Counted from the stretch's first letter, positions 16,454 to 26,051 are shown. The stretch: DNA of 64,000 bases from Sphingobacteriaceae bacterium (GCA_947479815.1 CANKAT010000001.1:33482-97481), one strand, 5' to 3'. Made by a program: numbers and translations. The notes: a model not told the origin generated them from the letters alone.

Positions 16454-19426
16454 TTAAGAGCCTCCCTTTAGGTAAGCGATCAATTTTGACATTTCATCTT
16501 TAGTAATATTTTGTTCCAATCCATCGGGCATCAAGGATAGTCCCGAATTACCCAGGTTTGCAATGTTCTTACGCAAAACGGCTTCATCTGTACCAAAAGT
16601 TGTACGCAAGGTAAGGCTGTTTTCCGTTTCTGAAACCAGCCAACCGCTGATTGTTCGCCCATCTTTTGTAGTTACTGAAACTGATTGGTATGCTGGTAAA
16701 ACCTCGTAATTGGGAACCAGAATATGAAGTAACAATGCCTCTGCTGGTTGATTTTTTACCCCTGTCAAATCTGGGCCTACTTTACCGCCCTCTTTTTGAT
16801 AGGTATGGCAAGCTGAACAAGATTTTTGAAAAACAGCTTTGCCCAATCTTCCATCTGCGGAAGCGCTGAGACTAAGTTTATAACCCTGATAAATCTTCAT
16901 CCGATCGCCCCCCTCTAGTTCCTTAAACAGCAGCTTTGCCTGATCACTTACCTGAACATCCTTACTTGAAAGTAGGCGGGTACGGTCGGCAGAGGAAATT
17001 TCGGCCTCTTTGATATCTCCTTTTTCAATGGCCCTAAATAGCTCTTTGATAAATATTGTTTTAGAAACCAATGCCGAGGTTACTGCTGATTTTAGTCTCG
17101 GTGTATAAGCCGACCAAGATTGCTTGGCCGTAAGCATAGCTGCGCCTCTTGCATCATTCAATCGTGAGATCGAAGAAACCACTCCTAATAAAAGTTCAGG
17201 TGGATTACCAGGGTCAAGCAATTTCTGTAATGTTTTATTGGCACGATCAAAATCAGTAAACCCGAGCAAGGCCGTTGCGCGAACGCGCGCTGCACTTGCC
17301 ACTGTAGGATTCTCAGCGATCTTACTTGTTGCTGAAATAAAATTATCTAATTGAAGATCTGAAACTTGTTCTCCCTGCAAAGCATAAATAAATCCTTTGC
17401 TTGAGCTACTGAAATCTTTTGCTCTTCCAGAGGCCCCTTCAGCTAATCCTAGCAAGCTTGATACCCGCCAGTCCATACCTGAAGAAGCATCCAAAACATC
17501 CTTCATAAAAATACGAGACTCGGCAACAGTGCCACCATTGCCAAGCAATCGTCCCAGATCCTGCATCACTAATGAAAAAGCTATTGGATCGGCATTTTTC
17601 TGAGCTTTGAATGCTGCTAAAAACTGAGGAATACGTTTTTCAATTCCACTTAGCACTCCAGCACGAACCCATTGATCAGCACCATCGCGTGCTGCAACTA
17701 CGGCCATTGCATTTATCACACCAGGACCTTCTAGAGAGCCCAATACCAATGCTGTATTAAAACGAACACGCATGGCCTCATCTTTTGCAGATATAGTTAA
17801 CATCTGCACCAATTCAGGATATTTATCACTCAACCCTCCGGCAAGCAATACTGCCTGCTCACGAACTCCAGAAACCTTATCCTTCAAGGCCATCTTAACA
17901 ATACTTAAATTCAGAGAGTTTAGTGAATGAAGCAACCATAAAGCACGTGCGCGGCTTTCTGGATAAACTCCCTCTGATGCAATTTTGCCAAGTCCATTTA
18001 CTAGTGTAGTGGAAGCATCATTTTTTTCGAGCAATAAACGGTGTGCTGTGGCACGCTCCCACTCCTCAGAAGAAGCAAGAGAAGCCAATATTTTTACCAT
18101 ACTACTTTTAGAACTCAGGCGGGAAGAGATTTCTGCTATATTATCTTTGAAGTCTTTTCTAACAATACGGTAGATTCTGCCATCCGTTTTTCCACTTTCC
18201 CAATCCAAACCTGGTCTTGCCTCTTCGGGAACATAGGACGGATGATCGATGACCTTGCGATGCATATCGGCCAGGTAAAGAGCCCCCTCAGGACCATGCT
18301 GCAGAAATACAGGGCGGAACCATTCATCTGTTGAGGATAAAAACTCGCGCCCTTCATAAGGAATTTTGGAACGAAAGGAAACAGTTTCGGGATTGACAAG
18401 CTGTCGCTGAACCAGATTTTGAGCCGATTCACAAATAAATATATTGCCCTGATGAGCTGGTGTTAGAGCTGTTCCGTTAAAAGCAAGCAGTCCACTAGCC
18501 GCCGTGAACGTACCCGCATGTGAGCGGCCAATAAGTTTTGGGATGAAGTCAGCACTAGTTACTGAATGTGAGATGGGATAAACCACTGCATCGGCCTCAG
18601 TTTTAGAAACATTCTGCACACTTTCATTGAAAAGCAGGTTTGGGTTTCTCTTCAAATACCAGGGTTCCATCACAGTATGCATAACGGGATGACGGTTTGA
18701 AGACCCGAAACGTCTGCCATAGGGATCGAATGTTAAACCAAACTGGCTTTTTCCTCCGGTAACCTGAAACTCAAAAGTTTCGGGATGAAAACGGCCGTCG
18801 GCAGACTTATAGGATACAGCTGGGCGATCGGGATGTTCAGGAGAAGTAATCGATCCGCCATTCAAACCTCCGGTCACATAGATCCAGCCATCGAGGCCCA
18901 GAATCGGGTGACTCGTTCTGATCTGGGCAGTTTGAGTGGCAAAAAAACCAGTAAGCACTACTTTTTTAATATCAGCAACACCGTCACCAGTGGTATCTTT
19001 CAGATAAAATAGATCTGGCGAACAGGTAACAAATACCCCTCCTTTCCAGGGAAGTATCCCATTGGGATAGGTCAAGCCAGTGGCAAATTCAGTTCGCTTA
19101 TCGTATTTCCCATCGCCATCTGTATCCTTTAATAAGGCAATCCGGCCAAGACGAGTAGGTGACCCCCCTTCTGCAGGGTCAGGATATCCGCGATCTTCAA
19201 CCACATACATTTGCCGATCTTCATCAAATACCAAGGCCACAGGATCAATAACAAGAGGTTCAGAAGCGATCAGGTCGATGCGCATTCCGGGCTCGATCTG
19301 GAAACTATCTAGAGCCTTTTTCAGCCGTGCAGAACGCGGATCGGGTTGAAGCGCAGCTATTGTAAGTGTAAATGCTATGAATAACAAGCCAAAAATCAGG
19401 TATCGTTTGAAATAAAATTTGTTCAT
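16454..19426 (-). CDS. PVC-type membrane-bound dehydrogenase/HEAT/cytochrome c protein (second copy)
   Basis: The protein is about 990 residues from the ATG at 19424-19426 (MNKFYFKRYLIF). A longer reading frame begins at 19492, but the predicted -7 box at 19466-19473 lies downstream of that ATG, so the shorter start fits better and gives a clean signal anchor. The architecture matches the 9.9-13.0 kb gene: propeller with [12 protein letters not shown] loops, HEAT-like helical middle, and a C-terminal haem domain with CSACH near residue 870 and LMPDG near the end. It heads the 6.2-19.4 kb run and has its own 21-bp-phased operator. Likely role: periplasmic oxidation of, or electron transfer from, the locus substrate. 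Confidence 0.87.
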   Translation of the reverse strand: MNKFYFKRYLIFGLLFIAFTLTIAALQPDPRSARLKKALDSFQIEPGMRIDLIASEPLVIDPVALVFDEDRQMYVVEDRGYPDPAEGGSPTRLGRIALLKDTDGDGKYDKRTEFATGLTYPNGILPWKGGVFVTCSPDLFYLKDTTGDGVADIKKVVLTGFFATQTAQIRTSHPILGLDGWIYVTGGLNGGSITSPEHPDRPAVSYKSADGRFHPETFEFQVTGGKSQFGLTFDPYGRRFGSSNRHPVMHTVMEPWYLKRNPNLLFNESVQNVSKTEADAVVYPISHSVTSADFIPKLIGRSHAGTFTAASGLLAFNGTALTPAHQGNIFICESAQNLVQRQLVNPETVSFRSKIPYEGREFLSSTDEWFRPVFLQHGPEGALYLADMHRKVIDHPSYVPEEARPGLDWESGKTDGRIYRIVRKDFKDNIAEISSRLSSKSSMVKILASLASSEEWERATAHRLLLEKNDASTTLVNGLGKIASEGVYPESRARALWLLHSLNSLNLSIVKMALKDKVSGVREQAVLLAGGLSDKYPELVQMLTISAKDEAMRVRFNTALVLGSLEGPGVINAMAVVAARDGADQWVRAGVLSGIEKRIPQFLAAFKAQKNADPIAFSLVMQDLGRLLGNGGTVAESRIFMKDVLDASSGMDWRVSSLLGLAEGASGRAKDFSSSSKGFIYALQGEQVSDLQLDNFISATSKIAENPTVASAARVRATALLGFTDFDRANKTLQKLLDPGNPPELLLGVVSSISRLNDARGAAMLTAKQSWSAYTPRLKSAVTSALVSKTIFIKELFRAIEKGDIKEAEISSADRTRLLSSKDVQVSDQAKLLFKELEGGDRMKIYQGYKLSLSASADGRLGKAVFQKSCSACHTYQKEGGKVGPDLTGVKNQPAEALLLHILVPNYEVLPAYQSVSVTTKDGRTISGWLVSETENSLTLRTTFGTDEAVLRKNIANLGNSGLSLMPDGLEQNITKDEMSKLIAYLKGGS

Positions 19427-19465
19427 AAACTTGTTAAATAAAATAGTAGTAGAAAATTCTCTAAT

Positions 19466-19522
19466 TAAATATAAATGCTTAAAGCATAACATGATAGTAC
19501 TTTTCCAAAGAAGAAATATACT
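19466..19522 (-). promoter_or_regulatory. putative AraC operator and promoter of the 16.5-19.4 kb gene
   Basis: On the minus strand, half-site AGTAT (plus-strand 19518-19522) is followed 21 bp later by AGTAC (19497-19501). 28 bp from the start of that half-site comes TATATTTA (19466-19473), which differs from the TAnnTTTG -7 box at one base. The leader to the ATG at 19426 would be about 35 nt. The layout is the same as at the four other sites in the window. Confidence 0.7.
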
Positions 19523-19579
19523 ATTTTATCACCTGCTTAAACCAATAAATTAACATTTTTTTTAATCAATTCTTAAATT

Positions 19580-21076
19580 TTAAGGTTGTTCATCTTTAAG
19601 TTTTTTCAGCAGACCAACAAGAACAGTACTGATTTTGGTAGATGCATCCACTTCCAAGTAGCTAGACCGGGCTCTCCATGTTTCATAACCACCCAGTTTA
19701 TGATGCTCCGGAGTAGGCAAATAGCCATTGTAACCATTGGCTAGGGAAGTTGTAAATGTTGGCTTGAAAGGGCTTTTTGATTTGATATCTAATCCAATTT
19801 CAACAAATATTTCACAAGGAAGGGCAGCAATTGCCAGATCTCCCACACGGAAAGCCTGAATAATTAAAGGTACTTGTTTTGGAAAATCCTTAATCAACAT
19901 CGTCTCGCGTGCATAAATCTCTTCCATTGTATTCATAACCGGCCCATTAGTTTTGGCGATGATCCCTTTTGCCCGATCAATTTCTTCCTTTTTAGGTAAT
20001 CTTACCCCTAAATTAATCTCTGTTTGGGCAGAACTTAAAGAAATCCAATCCTGATACCGAATAGTTTGAACCGTTTTATAAGCTTCGGCAGCTACAACAT
20101 TAGCGACCTGCCGCATTTTAGCGTATGGCGGCATAGCCGGAGGAGCTTCATTTGCAAACCAATTGATATTATTAATATTACCACTTGTCCCGTTAGAAAG
20201 CATCGCAACAAAGGGAGGAAAACCTTCATTATCCGACTCAAGCAATCCTTTCATCCGTTCTGCAAACATTCCAAAGTAATCGGCGGATATTTCACCTGGG
20301 CCAGTTCCTCCTACATAATGTAGCGAGTAATTTGCAAGTAAGGCTATCGGTCTACCTTCCGTACTTTGTACAGATATAATTGGAAGTTCCGGATCTGTAG
20401 GGCCGGCTGGCTCCAGGCGATCTGGATTACCTATACCCGGATTCATCTTTACCTGATCTTCTGTACCAAATGGGTTCATTAATGGCTTTCCTGGTTTCAT
20501 TTTCCAGCGGCGATTAAATACCTGAGTTGGCTCATTGCCAACAGCCCATCCGATACGGGCAGGCACAAGATTATTATTTGCACGAACTACCGCATCAGCA
20601 ATTCTTTCTCTGAGGAATTTCAGATATTCCGGATCCGGATCACTTTGAAATACCGAGCAAGCTGTCCCGCCTGAATGCGTATGAATGGCGGATATCATCA
20701 TGTTTTCTATAGGAATATTGGTTAATTCATGTGCCCTGCGTTTAGCTGCATCCAATTCCTCCCTATAAATCATACAAAGATCTACAGTAAGTATAGCCAA
20801 TTTGGTTTTCCCATCATCCAATACAATACAGCGAGCATGTGTTTCATCATGAATTTGTTTGACCATACCATCCTTCATATTTCCATTGATGGATGTTCCA
20901 ATTTTAGGAGTGATATTACTTGTAGCAGCACCGGCCCTGAAAAGTTTTCGGGAAGCATCCTGGGCATTGGCTGAAAAATTTGTCATAATCAGCACAATTA
21001 ACATCAAAAAAGGATTCCTATTGATGGAAAACAAAATTAGATGCGGGACTTTTAAAAGGACTTTGGATTTTTTCAT
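19580..21076 (-). CDS. neutral/alkaline ceramidase-like hydrolase
   Basis: This 498-residue exported protein belongs to the neutral ceramidase N-terminal family. After a long signal region (to about residue 38, ending ANAQ) come FRAGAATSNITP, the zinc motif AIHTHSGG near residue 132, and a second His in NYSLHYVGG near residue 250. NGYNGYLPTPEHHKLGGYE near residue 455 is the zinc-Tyr region. The Ser-nucleophile motif of true ceramidases (GDVSPN) is GNINNI here, so the nucleophile position is Asn. It therefore probably keeps a zinc hydrolase fold with altered chemistry or substrate. It is the last of four tandem paralogues and is separated from the others by a 359-bp repeat region. Confidence 0.85.
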   Translation of the reverse strand: MKKSKVLLKVPHLILFSINRNPFLMLIVLIMTNFSANAQDASRKLFRAGAATSNITPKIGTSINGNMKDGMVKQIHDETHARCIVLDDGKTKLAILTVDLCMIYREELDAAKRRAHELTNIPIENMMISAIHTHSGGTACSVFQSDPDPEYLKFLRERIADAVVRANNNLVPARIGWAVGNEPTQVFNRRWKMKPGKPLMNPFGTEDQVKMNPGIGNPDRLEPAGPTDPELPIISVQSTEGRPIALLANYSLHYVGGTGPGEISADYFGMFAERMKGLLESDNEGFPPFVAMLSNGTSGNINNINWFANEAPPAMPPYAKMRQVANVVAAEAYKTVQTIRYQDWISLSSAQTEINLGVRLPKKEEIDRAKGIIAKTNGPVMNTMEEIYARETMLIKDFPKQVPLIIQAFRVGDLAIAALPCEIFVEIGLDIKSKSPFKPTFTTSLANGYNGYLPTPEHHKLGGYETWRARSSYLEVDASTKISTVLVGLLKKLKDEQP

Positions 21077-21190
21077 TTCTTATAATTTAACGATGTGTTT
21101 CTGATTTAAAATTTCCCTGTGATCGGTGTTATCACCGTACCACTAGCTCTCTGGTCGGCGAAAACACCGACTAGTATAGCGGGATTTTTC

Positions 21191-21257
21191 TCTCGCAAAG
21201 ACGCAAAGACGCTAAGCCTTACAATTTATTCACTTGCGTCTCTGCGTCTTTGCGAGA
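21191..21257. repeat. inverted repeat of the GCAAAGACGCAAAGACGC type
   Basis: The 22-bp arms (21191-21212 and 21236-21257) match at 21 of 22 positions as inverted repeats, with a 23-bp AT-rich loop. The arms themselves are built of the near-tandem word CAAAGACG. It may act as a bidirectional terminator, but it looks like a dispersed intergenic element. Confidence 0.85.
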
Positions 21258-21320
21258 CCATTTTTTAAACCGCAATCCCTTGGCGAGGCTTGCGCTTTGT
21301 CATTGCGGGTGTTGCGCTTT

Positions 21321-21426
21321 GTCATTGCGAGCATAGCGAAGCAATCTCTTCGCTAATACCACTAACCGTCAAAAGATTGCTTCGTCATACCTCCCTGCTC
21401 GTCCGGTCAGGCGGGCTCGCAATGAC
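21321..21426. repeat. nested inverted repeat, GTCATTGCGAGC type
   Basis: The outer arms GTCATTGCGAGC (21321-21332) and GCTCGCAATGAC (21415-21426) pair perfectly. The inner arms GAAGCAATCT (21338-21347) and AGATTGCTTC (21374-21383) also pair perfectly. Words of this type (TCATTGCGAGC, GAAGCAATCT) are widespread dispersed repeats in many bacterial phyla. An extra partial copy sits just upstream near 21300. Confidence 0.85.
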
Positions 21427-21435
21427 ATCACCCTG

Positions 21436-22962
21436 TCACTTCAATTCCGGTGGCAGATTTCCATAGGCCCACGGTGCTTTAAATGGTGGCGGTGGAGGAG
21501 GTAATGGCACTTTACCGGGTATCATTTGGTTAGCCAGTTCAATTCCTGTATTGGCAAACTGTCTTCCGGCAGAAACTTCCAGGTTACTGTATGAAGTGAG
21601 ACGCGTTTCATAACCTCCACCATTAGGGCCTAATGCTTCTTCTGTTGGAACATAGCCTGTTATACCATTGGCGAGTTCAACCACGAAAGTGAATGGGAAT
21701 TTGCTTGCCGCCTTGATATCCAATTGGTACTGAACAAAATATTCTGCAGGATTCGACACGAATACCATCGGGCCAACCTGTATAGCTTGTACTTCAACTT
21801 CCACTAATGGCCTGGCTTTTATGATTGCATCCAATACAAGAATCTCTTTTGCAAAAGTCCATTCAGTAGTACCCGATTTCTCAGGACCTGCCTTTACCAG
21901 TTCCAATGCATTTTGAACTTTCTCAGGAGTTGGGATACGACGCTTAACCGTCCAGACCCGCTGCCTGCTATCAAGCGGAATTTCACTTCCTGCACCACGG
22001 CGAATTAAAAGGAGGGTTTTATAAGCCTCAGCACCCACGCGGCCTCCAACAATATCCCACCATTCTTCAGCCCCCGGATTTTGAAATTTAGTTAGGTTAT
22101 CCACCTGAGTAATATCACCACAAGCACCCTGCATAAAAACTACCGGCAATGCTGCATTTCCAGTTGCCCCGCGTATGGTCCTTTCCATTGAACCAATCCA
22201 ACTTGCTGAAATACCTCCCGGACTCGTTGTGGCATGGCATGAGAAATTAACTACAGTGCCCAACAAATTCCCTTTTAAATTCCATACACCAACGGTCCCT
22301 ACCTGCGGATCAATTGGCCCTGCGTAATCAACAATATCAGGATTTCCTGCACCAGGATGGGAATAGCTCAATCCATTTTTCATCCGCAAACGACGGTTGT
22401 ATGAAACTTTATCTTCATGCCCATTCCCAACGGCAAGCTTAGCATCTACACGATTTTCATTCGCAAGCACCACCGCATCAACTATCTGTTTTTTAAGAAC
22501 TTGTGTATATCCGGGATTAGAAACGATAGAATTATTATTGACCAGATCTTTCACCAAAGGTGAGGCTTTGTCAAAATCTCCAGGTTCACCCATCCCGATT
22601 GGCCCTGATGAATGAGAGTGAGATGCTCCAATCATCACATCAGCCGGCAGGATGCCGCAACGCTTCTGAATCTCAGCCCGTACTTCCTGTACTAGATGAC
22701 GGGTTACAAAAAGCAAATCGATCCCAACCAGAGCTACACGCTTCTGTCCATCATCAAATACGACGGCACGAACTTTACAGGGGTCATGAAAGGTCTTATG
22801 ATAAGATTTTCCATAATTTCCAGGCGATTCCATACCAATATCCGGGGTAATATCCTGCTCAGCAAATCCGGCTTTAAAAATAGGTGCCGGCTTAGTACCG
22901 TCAGCTGCCATAGTTGATACAGCGAGGAGGCAGAGATTGAAAATTGTTAAAATATAGTTCAT
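21436..22962 (-). CDS. neutral/alkaline ceramidase-like hydrolase (divergent paralogue)
   Basis: This 508-residue exported protein is the most divergent of the four tandem ceramidase-like proteins. It has a signal peptide (cleavage after about residue 19), FKAGFAEQDITP, the zinc motif GASHSHSSG near residue 113, a second His in NFSCHATTSP near residue 242, and NGITGYVPTEEALGPNGGGYE near residue 435. The nucleophile region reads QGACGDITQV, with Thr where the ceramidase Ser would be. Its tail is proline-rich (PLPPPPPPFKAP). Its 5' end overlaps the 3' end of the upstream paralogue by four bases (ATGA), a sign of translational coupling. The protein is likely periplasmic. Confidence 0.85.
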   Translation of the reverse strand: MNYILTIFNLCLLAVSTMAADGTKPAPIFKAGFAEQDITPDIGMESPGNYGKSYHKTFHDPCKVRAVVFDDGQKRVALVGIDLLFVTRHLVQEVRAEIQKRCGILPADVMIGASHSHSSGPIGMGEPGDFDKASPLVKDLVNNNSIVSNPGYTQVLKKQIVDAVVLANENRVDAKLAVGNGHEDKVSYNRRLRMKNGLSYSHPGAGNPDIVDYAGPIDPQVGTVGVWNLKGNLLGTVVNFSCHATTSPGGISASWIGSMERTIRGATGNAALPVVFMQGACGDITQVDNLTKFQNPGAEEWWDIVGGRVGAEAYKTLLLIRRGAGSEIPLDSRQRVWTVKRRIPTPEKVQNALELVKAGPEKSGTTEWTFAKEILVLDAIIKARPLVEVEVQAIQVGPMVFVSNPAEYFVQYQLDIKAASKFPFTFVVELANGITGYVPTEEALGPNGGGYETRLTSYSNLEVSAGRQFANTGIELANQMIPGKVPLPPPPPPFKAPWAYGNLPPELK

Positions 22963-24437
22963 GGTTTTACCTGGTTAAAAAGTTTAAGAATTTCAGTTAC
23001 AATTTTTCGGGATGCTTCTTTTTCAACTTTATTGGTACCTAGCCAAGTTTCATAACCACCTAACTGATGTTGTTCAGGGGTAGGAAGGTATCCATAACTA
23101 CCATTTGCCAGTTCAATGGTAAAGGAAGATTTGAAAGGACTTTTTGCTTTGATTTCAAGACCTATTTCTGTAAAAACCTCAAAAGGAATAGCTGCTACAC
23201 CTAATTCTCCGATCCGAAAGGTCTGCATAAGCACATCAATATTATCAGGCCATCCATTCATTTGCATAGTTCGTTCTGCATAGGTTTTCTCTAGACGGTG
23301 AACAGGCGTTTCTGTCTCAGGCTTTGCAAGAACCTTTTGAGCATAGGCAATCATTTCAGGACTAGGTCTGCGAACTTTCAAATTCAGTTCCGACTGTGCC
23401 GCACGCAAGGGAACCCAATCTTTGTATTGTATGGTCTGATATACGCGAAGAACTTCGTTAGCAACATCATTGGCAACGATACGCATTTTGGCATAAGGTT
23501 CATGCTTTTCTGCCGGACCACTGAAATTGATATTGTTTACATCTCCTGATGTACCATTAGACATGATTCCTACAAATGGAGGATCCTGACGGTCTGCCTT
23601 TACTAATTCCTGAATACGGCCTGCAAAAACTGCAAAATAATCTGCCGAAATATGATCCTTGGGTACACCACCAACGTAATGAAGGGAATAATTTGCCAGT
23701 ATCCCAATTGGACGTCCTTTTAGAGATTGAACCGAAATGAATGATACTTGCGGATCTGTTGACCCTGCCGGTTCAAGCAGCTCCGGATTTTTGATCCCCG
23801 GATTCATCAGTACCTGATCCATACCACCGAATGGATTGACTACCGGATTTTTCATTTTCCATCGGCGGTTAAAAAGGTGCTGAGGCACATTCCCGGCACC
23901 CCAACCAATGCGGGCAGGTTCCAAATTATTTACTGCTATACGCACTCCATCCGCAATCCGGCGGACAAGAAAACGCTGGTAATCATCAAGAGGCATTCCA
24001 GCATTCCATCCACCTCTTAAGTTTCCAAGTCCGCTGGCACTACTGGCAGAATGTGTATGGTCTGAAGATATCAGAATCTGGGCTGTGGGAATCTTTGTTT
24101 CTTCAAAGATCAATCGTTTGGCCTCATCAAATACTTCACGGATAATACCCACATTATCTACCACAACAAACACCAGTTTTGTGGTTCCGTCATCCAGAAC
24201 AAGGCTGCGTGCATGCAATTCGTCGTGGACATAATTTGCAGGAGGTGGAATACCAAAGTTTCCCACTAAACCTGAACCCAAGGGTGGAGTTATGTTTGCA
24301 GTTGATGCACCAGCTCGGAAAGTAGTATTCTGAGCATAAAGCTGGGAATCAAATAATAGCATCAGTATAAAACTGAAAACCATAGTTAAAAGCCTAGCAG
24401 TACAACCATAATTTAGAAATTTAATTATATTTTTCAT
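22959..24437 (-). CDS. neutral/alkaline ceramidase-like hydrolase
   Basis: This 492-residue exported protein is a close relative of the 24.5-26.0 kb paralogue. The signal region runs to about residue 35 (LYAQ). FRAGASTANITPPLG opens the domain. The zinc His motif is SSDHTHSASS near residue 132, the second His is in NYSLHYVGG near residue 257, and NGSYGYLPTPEQHQLGGYE near residue 450 carries the Tyr ligand. The nucleophile motif is GDVNNI, with Asn for Ser. It overlaps the next gene by ATGA. All four zinc-ligand regions are kept, so an intact metal site is likely even though the acyl-amide chemistry may have changed. Confidence 0.86.
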   Translation of the reverse strand: MKNIIKFLNYGCTARLLTMVFSFILMLLFDSQLYAQNTTFRAGASTANITPPLGSGLVGNFGIPPPANYVHDELHARSLVLDDGTTKLVFVVVDNVGIIREVFDEAKRLIFEETKIPTAQILISSDHTHSASSASGLGNLRGGWNAGMPLDDYQRFLVRRIADGVRIAVNNLEPARIGWGAGNVPQHLFNRRWKMKNPVVNPFGGMDQVLMNPGIKNPELLEPAGSTDPQVSFISVQSLKGRPIGILANYSLHYVGGVPKDHISADYFAVFAGRIQELVKADRQDPPFVGIMSNGTSGDVNNINFSGPAEKHEPYAKMRIVANDVANEVLRVYQTIQYKDWVPLRAAQSELNLKVRRPSPEMIAYAQKVLAKPETETPVHRLEKTYAERTMQMNGWPDNIDVLMQTFRIGELGVAAIPFEVFTEIGLEIKAKSPFKSSFTIELANGSYGYLPTPEQHQLGGYETWLGTNKVEKEASRKIVTEILKLFNQVKP

Positions 24438-24528
24438 ATTTATTCTTGTTATTGCTTGTTTAAATTAAAACCTTGCAGGTAAAAAATTATATTGCTAGAC
24501 TTATTTAATTCTAATTTCCAAAAACCAA

Positions 24529-26022
24529 TCATAATTTTACCTGATTGAAAAGTTTAAGAATTTCAATCACTATCTTTCGGGAAGCTTCTTTTTCGACCTT
24601 ATTGACACTCATCCAGGTCTCATATCCTCCCATTTTATGCTGTTCAGGAGTTGGGAGATATCCATAACCTCCATTTGCCAATCCGATGGTAAAAGACTTT
24701 TCAAAAGGGCTTTTGGCTTTGACCTCTAATCCCGTTTCTGCAAAGACCTCAAAAGGAATTCCCGCTATTCCTAAATCTCCGACTTTGAAAGTCTGGAGAA
24801 TCACATCTATGTTTTCAGGCCATTCCTTCATTTGTATAGTTCGCTCGGCGAAGACCTTTTCCATAGCATGATCAGGCTTTTCTTTCTGCATGGCTTTCTC
24901 AGCCCAGGCAAGCGCTTGTGCATCTGGCCTTCTTACATCCAGAGTAAGTTCAGTTTGCGCTGCACCAAGGGGCACCCAATTTTTGTACTCTAGGGTCTGA
25001 TAAACACTGAACACTTCTTGTGCGACGTCATTCGCAACTATCTTCATCTTGGCATAGGCTGGATATGGTATAACCGGCCCCCGAAAATCAATATTGTTTG
25101 TATCTCCCTCTGTACCATTTGACATAATGCCTACAAAGGGGATATCCTGGCGATCGGCTTTTAACAGTTCTTGAAGGCGATCGGCAAAGACTGCAAAATA
25201 ATCTGCAGAAATATGTCCTTTAGGCACTCCTCCAACATAGTGAAGGGAATAATTAGCCAATATTGATATAGGTTTTCCCTTCAATGATTGAACAGACAAG
25301 AAGGAAACCTGAGGATCAGTCGGCCCGGCTGGCTCCAATAAATTGGGGTTAGCAATACCCGGATTCATCTGAACCTCTTCAGAAACTCCAAAAGGATTAT
25401 TAACCGGTGTTTTCAATTTCCAGCGGCGGTTGAAAACATGCTGCGGCACACTTCCTGCGCCCCATCCTATACGGGCAGGTTCCAGGTTATTCAATGCTAC
25501 ACGCACTCCATCAGCCATTCGACGCACCACAAAACGCTGATAATTATCGAGAGGTTTAGGGTATTCTACTCCCGAACTGGCACGGATGCTCAACGAAGGC
25601 TCCGGGGGATTGATTTCATGACCCGCCCAGGTAGTAGAATGGGAATGTGTCGATGACATCATTATCCGCTCTTTTGGAATCGCTGTTTCTTGGGTGATAA
25701 GTCGTTTTGCCGCATCAAAAACTTCACGTGGGAGCTCCACATTATCTATAACCATAAAAACAAGACGAACTTTGCCATCATCCAGAACCAGAGAGCGGGC
25801 ATGCAATTCATCATGAATATGAGTAGCTATGGGCAAGGGCATCCAACCTCCAGCAATTCCCTCACCTAGAGAAGGACTGATATTTGCAATTGAGGCTCCG
25901 GCACTAAAAACCGGATCTTGTGCAAAGGAAGGAAACTGAAAAAGCAAAATGAAAATACCGCCGATTAATCTCAGAGGGATATAAAAGTCATTGGATTTTA
26001 GAATAATCAATGTTCTTTTCAT
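24529..26022 (-). CDS. neutral/alkaline ceramidase-like hydrolase, first of four
   Basis: The protein is about 497 residues from the ATG at 26020-26022 (MKRTLIILKS). A longer frame opens at 26076, but it adds a polar tail before the signal peptide, and a possible promoter (26052-26108) overlaps that region. The domain opens FSAGASIANISPSLG. The zinc motif is SSTHSHSTTW, the second His is in NYSLHYVGG, and the C-terminal Tyr region is NGGYGYLPTPEQHKMGGYE. The nucleophile region reads GTEGDTNNI, again with Asn at the Ser position. It shares long identical stretches with the 23.0-24.4 kb paralogue, so the pair is a recent duplication. It heads the tandem array. Confidence 0.85.
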   Translation of the reverse strand: MKRTLIILKSNDFYIPLRLIGGIFILLFQFPSFAQDPVFSAGASIANISPSLGEGIAGGWMPLPIATHIHDELHARSLVLDDGKVRLVFMVIDNVELPREVFDAAKRLITQETAIPKERIMMSSTHSHSTTWAGHEINPPEPSLSIRASSGVEYPKPLDNYQRFVVRRMADGVRVALNNLEPARIGWGAGSVPQHVFNRRWKLKTPVNNPFGVSEEVQMNPGIANPNLLEPAGPTDPQVSFLSVQSLKGKPISILANYSLHYVGGVPKGHISADYFAVFADRLQELLKADRQDIPFVGIMSNGTEGDTNNIDFRGPVIPYPAYAKMKIVANDVAQEVFSVYQTLEYKNWVPLGAAQTELTLDVRRPDAQALAWAEKAMQKEKPDHAMEKVFAERTIQMKEWPENIDVILQTFKVGDLGIAGIPFEVFAETGLEVKAKSPFEKSFTIGLANGGYGYLPTPEQHKMGGYETWMSVNKVEKEASRKIVIEILKLFNQVKL

Positions 26023-26051
26023 CTGTTTATTTTTATTGCTTTTATCATTGC

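Larger units (their letters stand above)
21077..21435. other. 359-bp repeat-filled gap
   Basis: There is no gene here. The gap is packed with two unrelated inverted-repeat elements (21191-21257 and 21321-21426) and a partial CATTGCGGGTGTTGCGCTTTG run between them. It interrupts an otherwise tight array of ceramidase-like genes. Confidence 0.7.

Noticed and set aside
19427..19492. Longer N-terminus for the PVC-type cytochrome gene
   Set aside because: The extension would start upstream of the predicted promoter, and the signal anchor begins properly at the ATG at 19424-19426.
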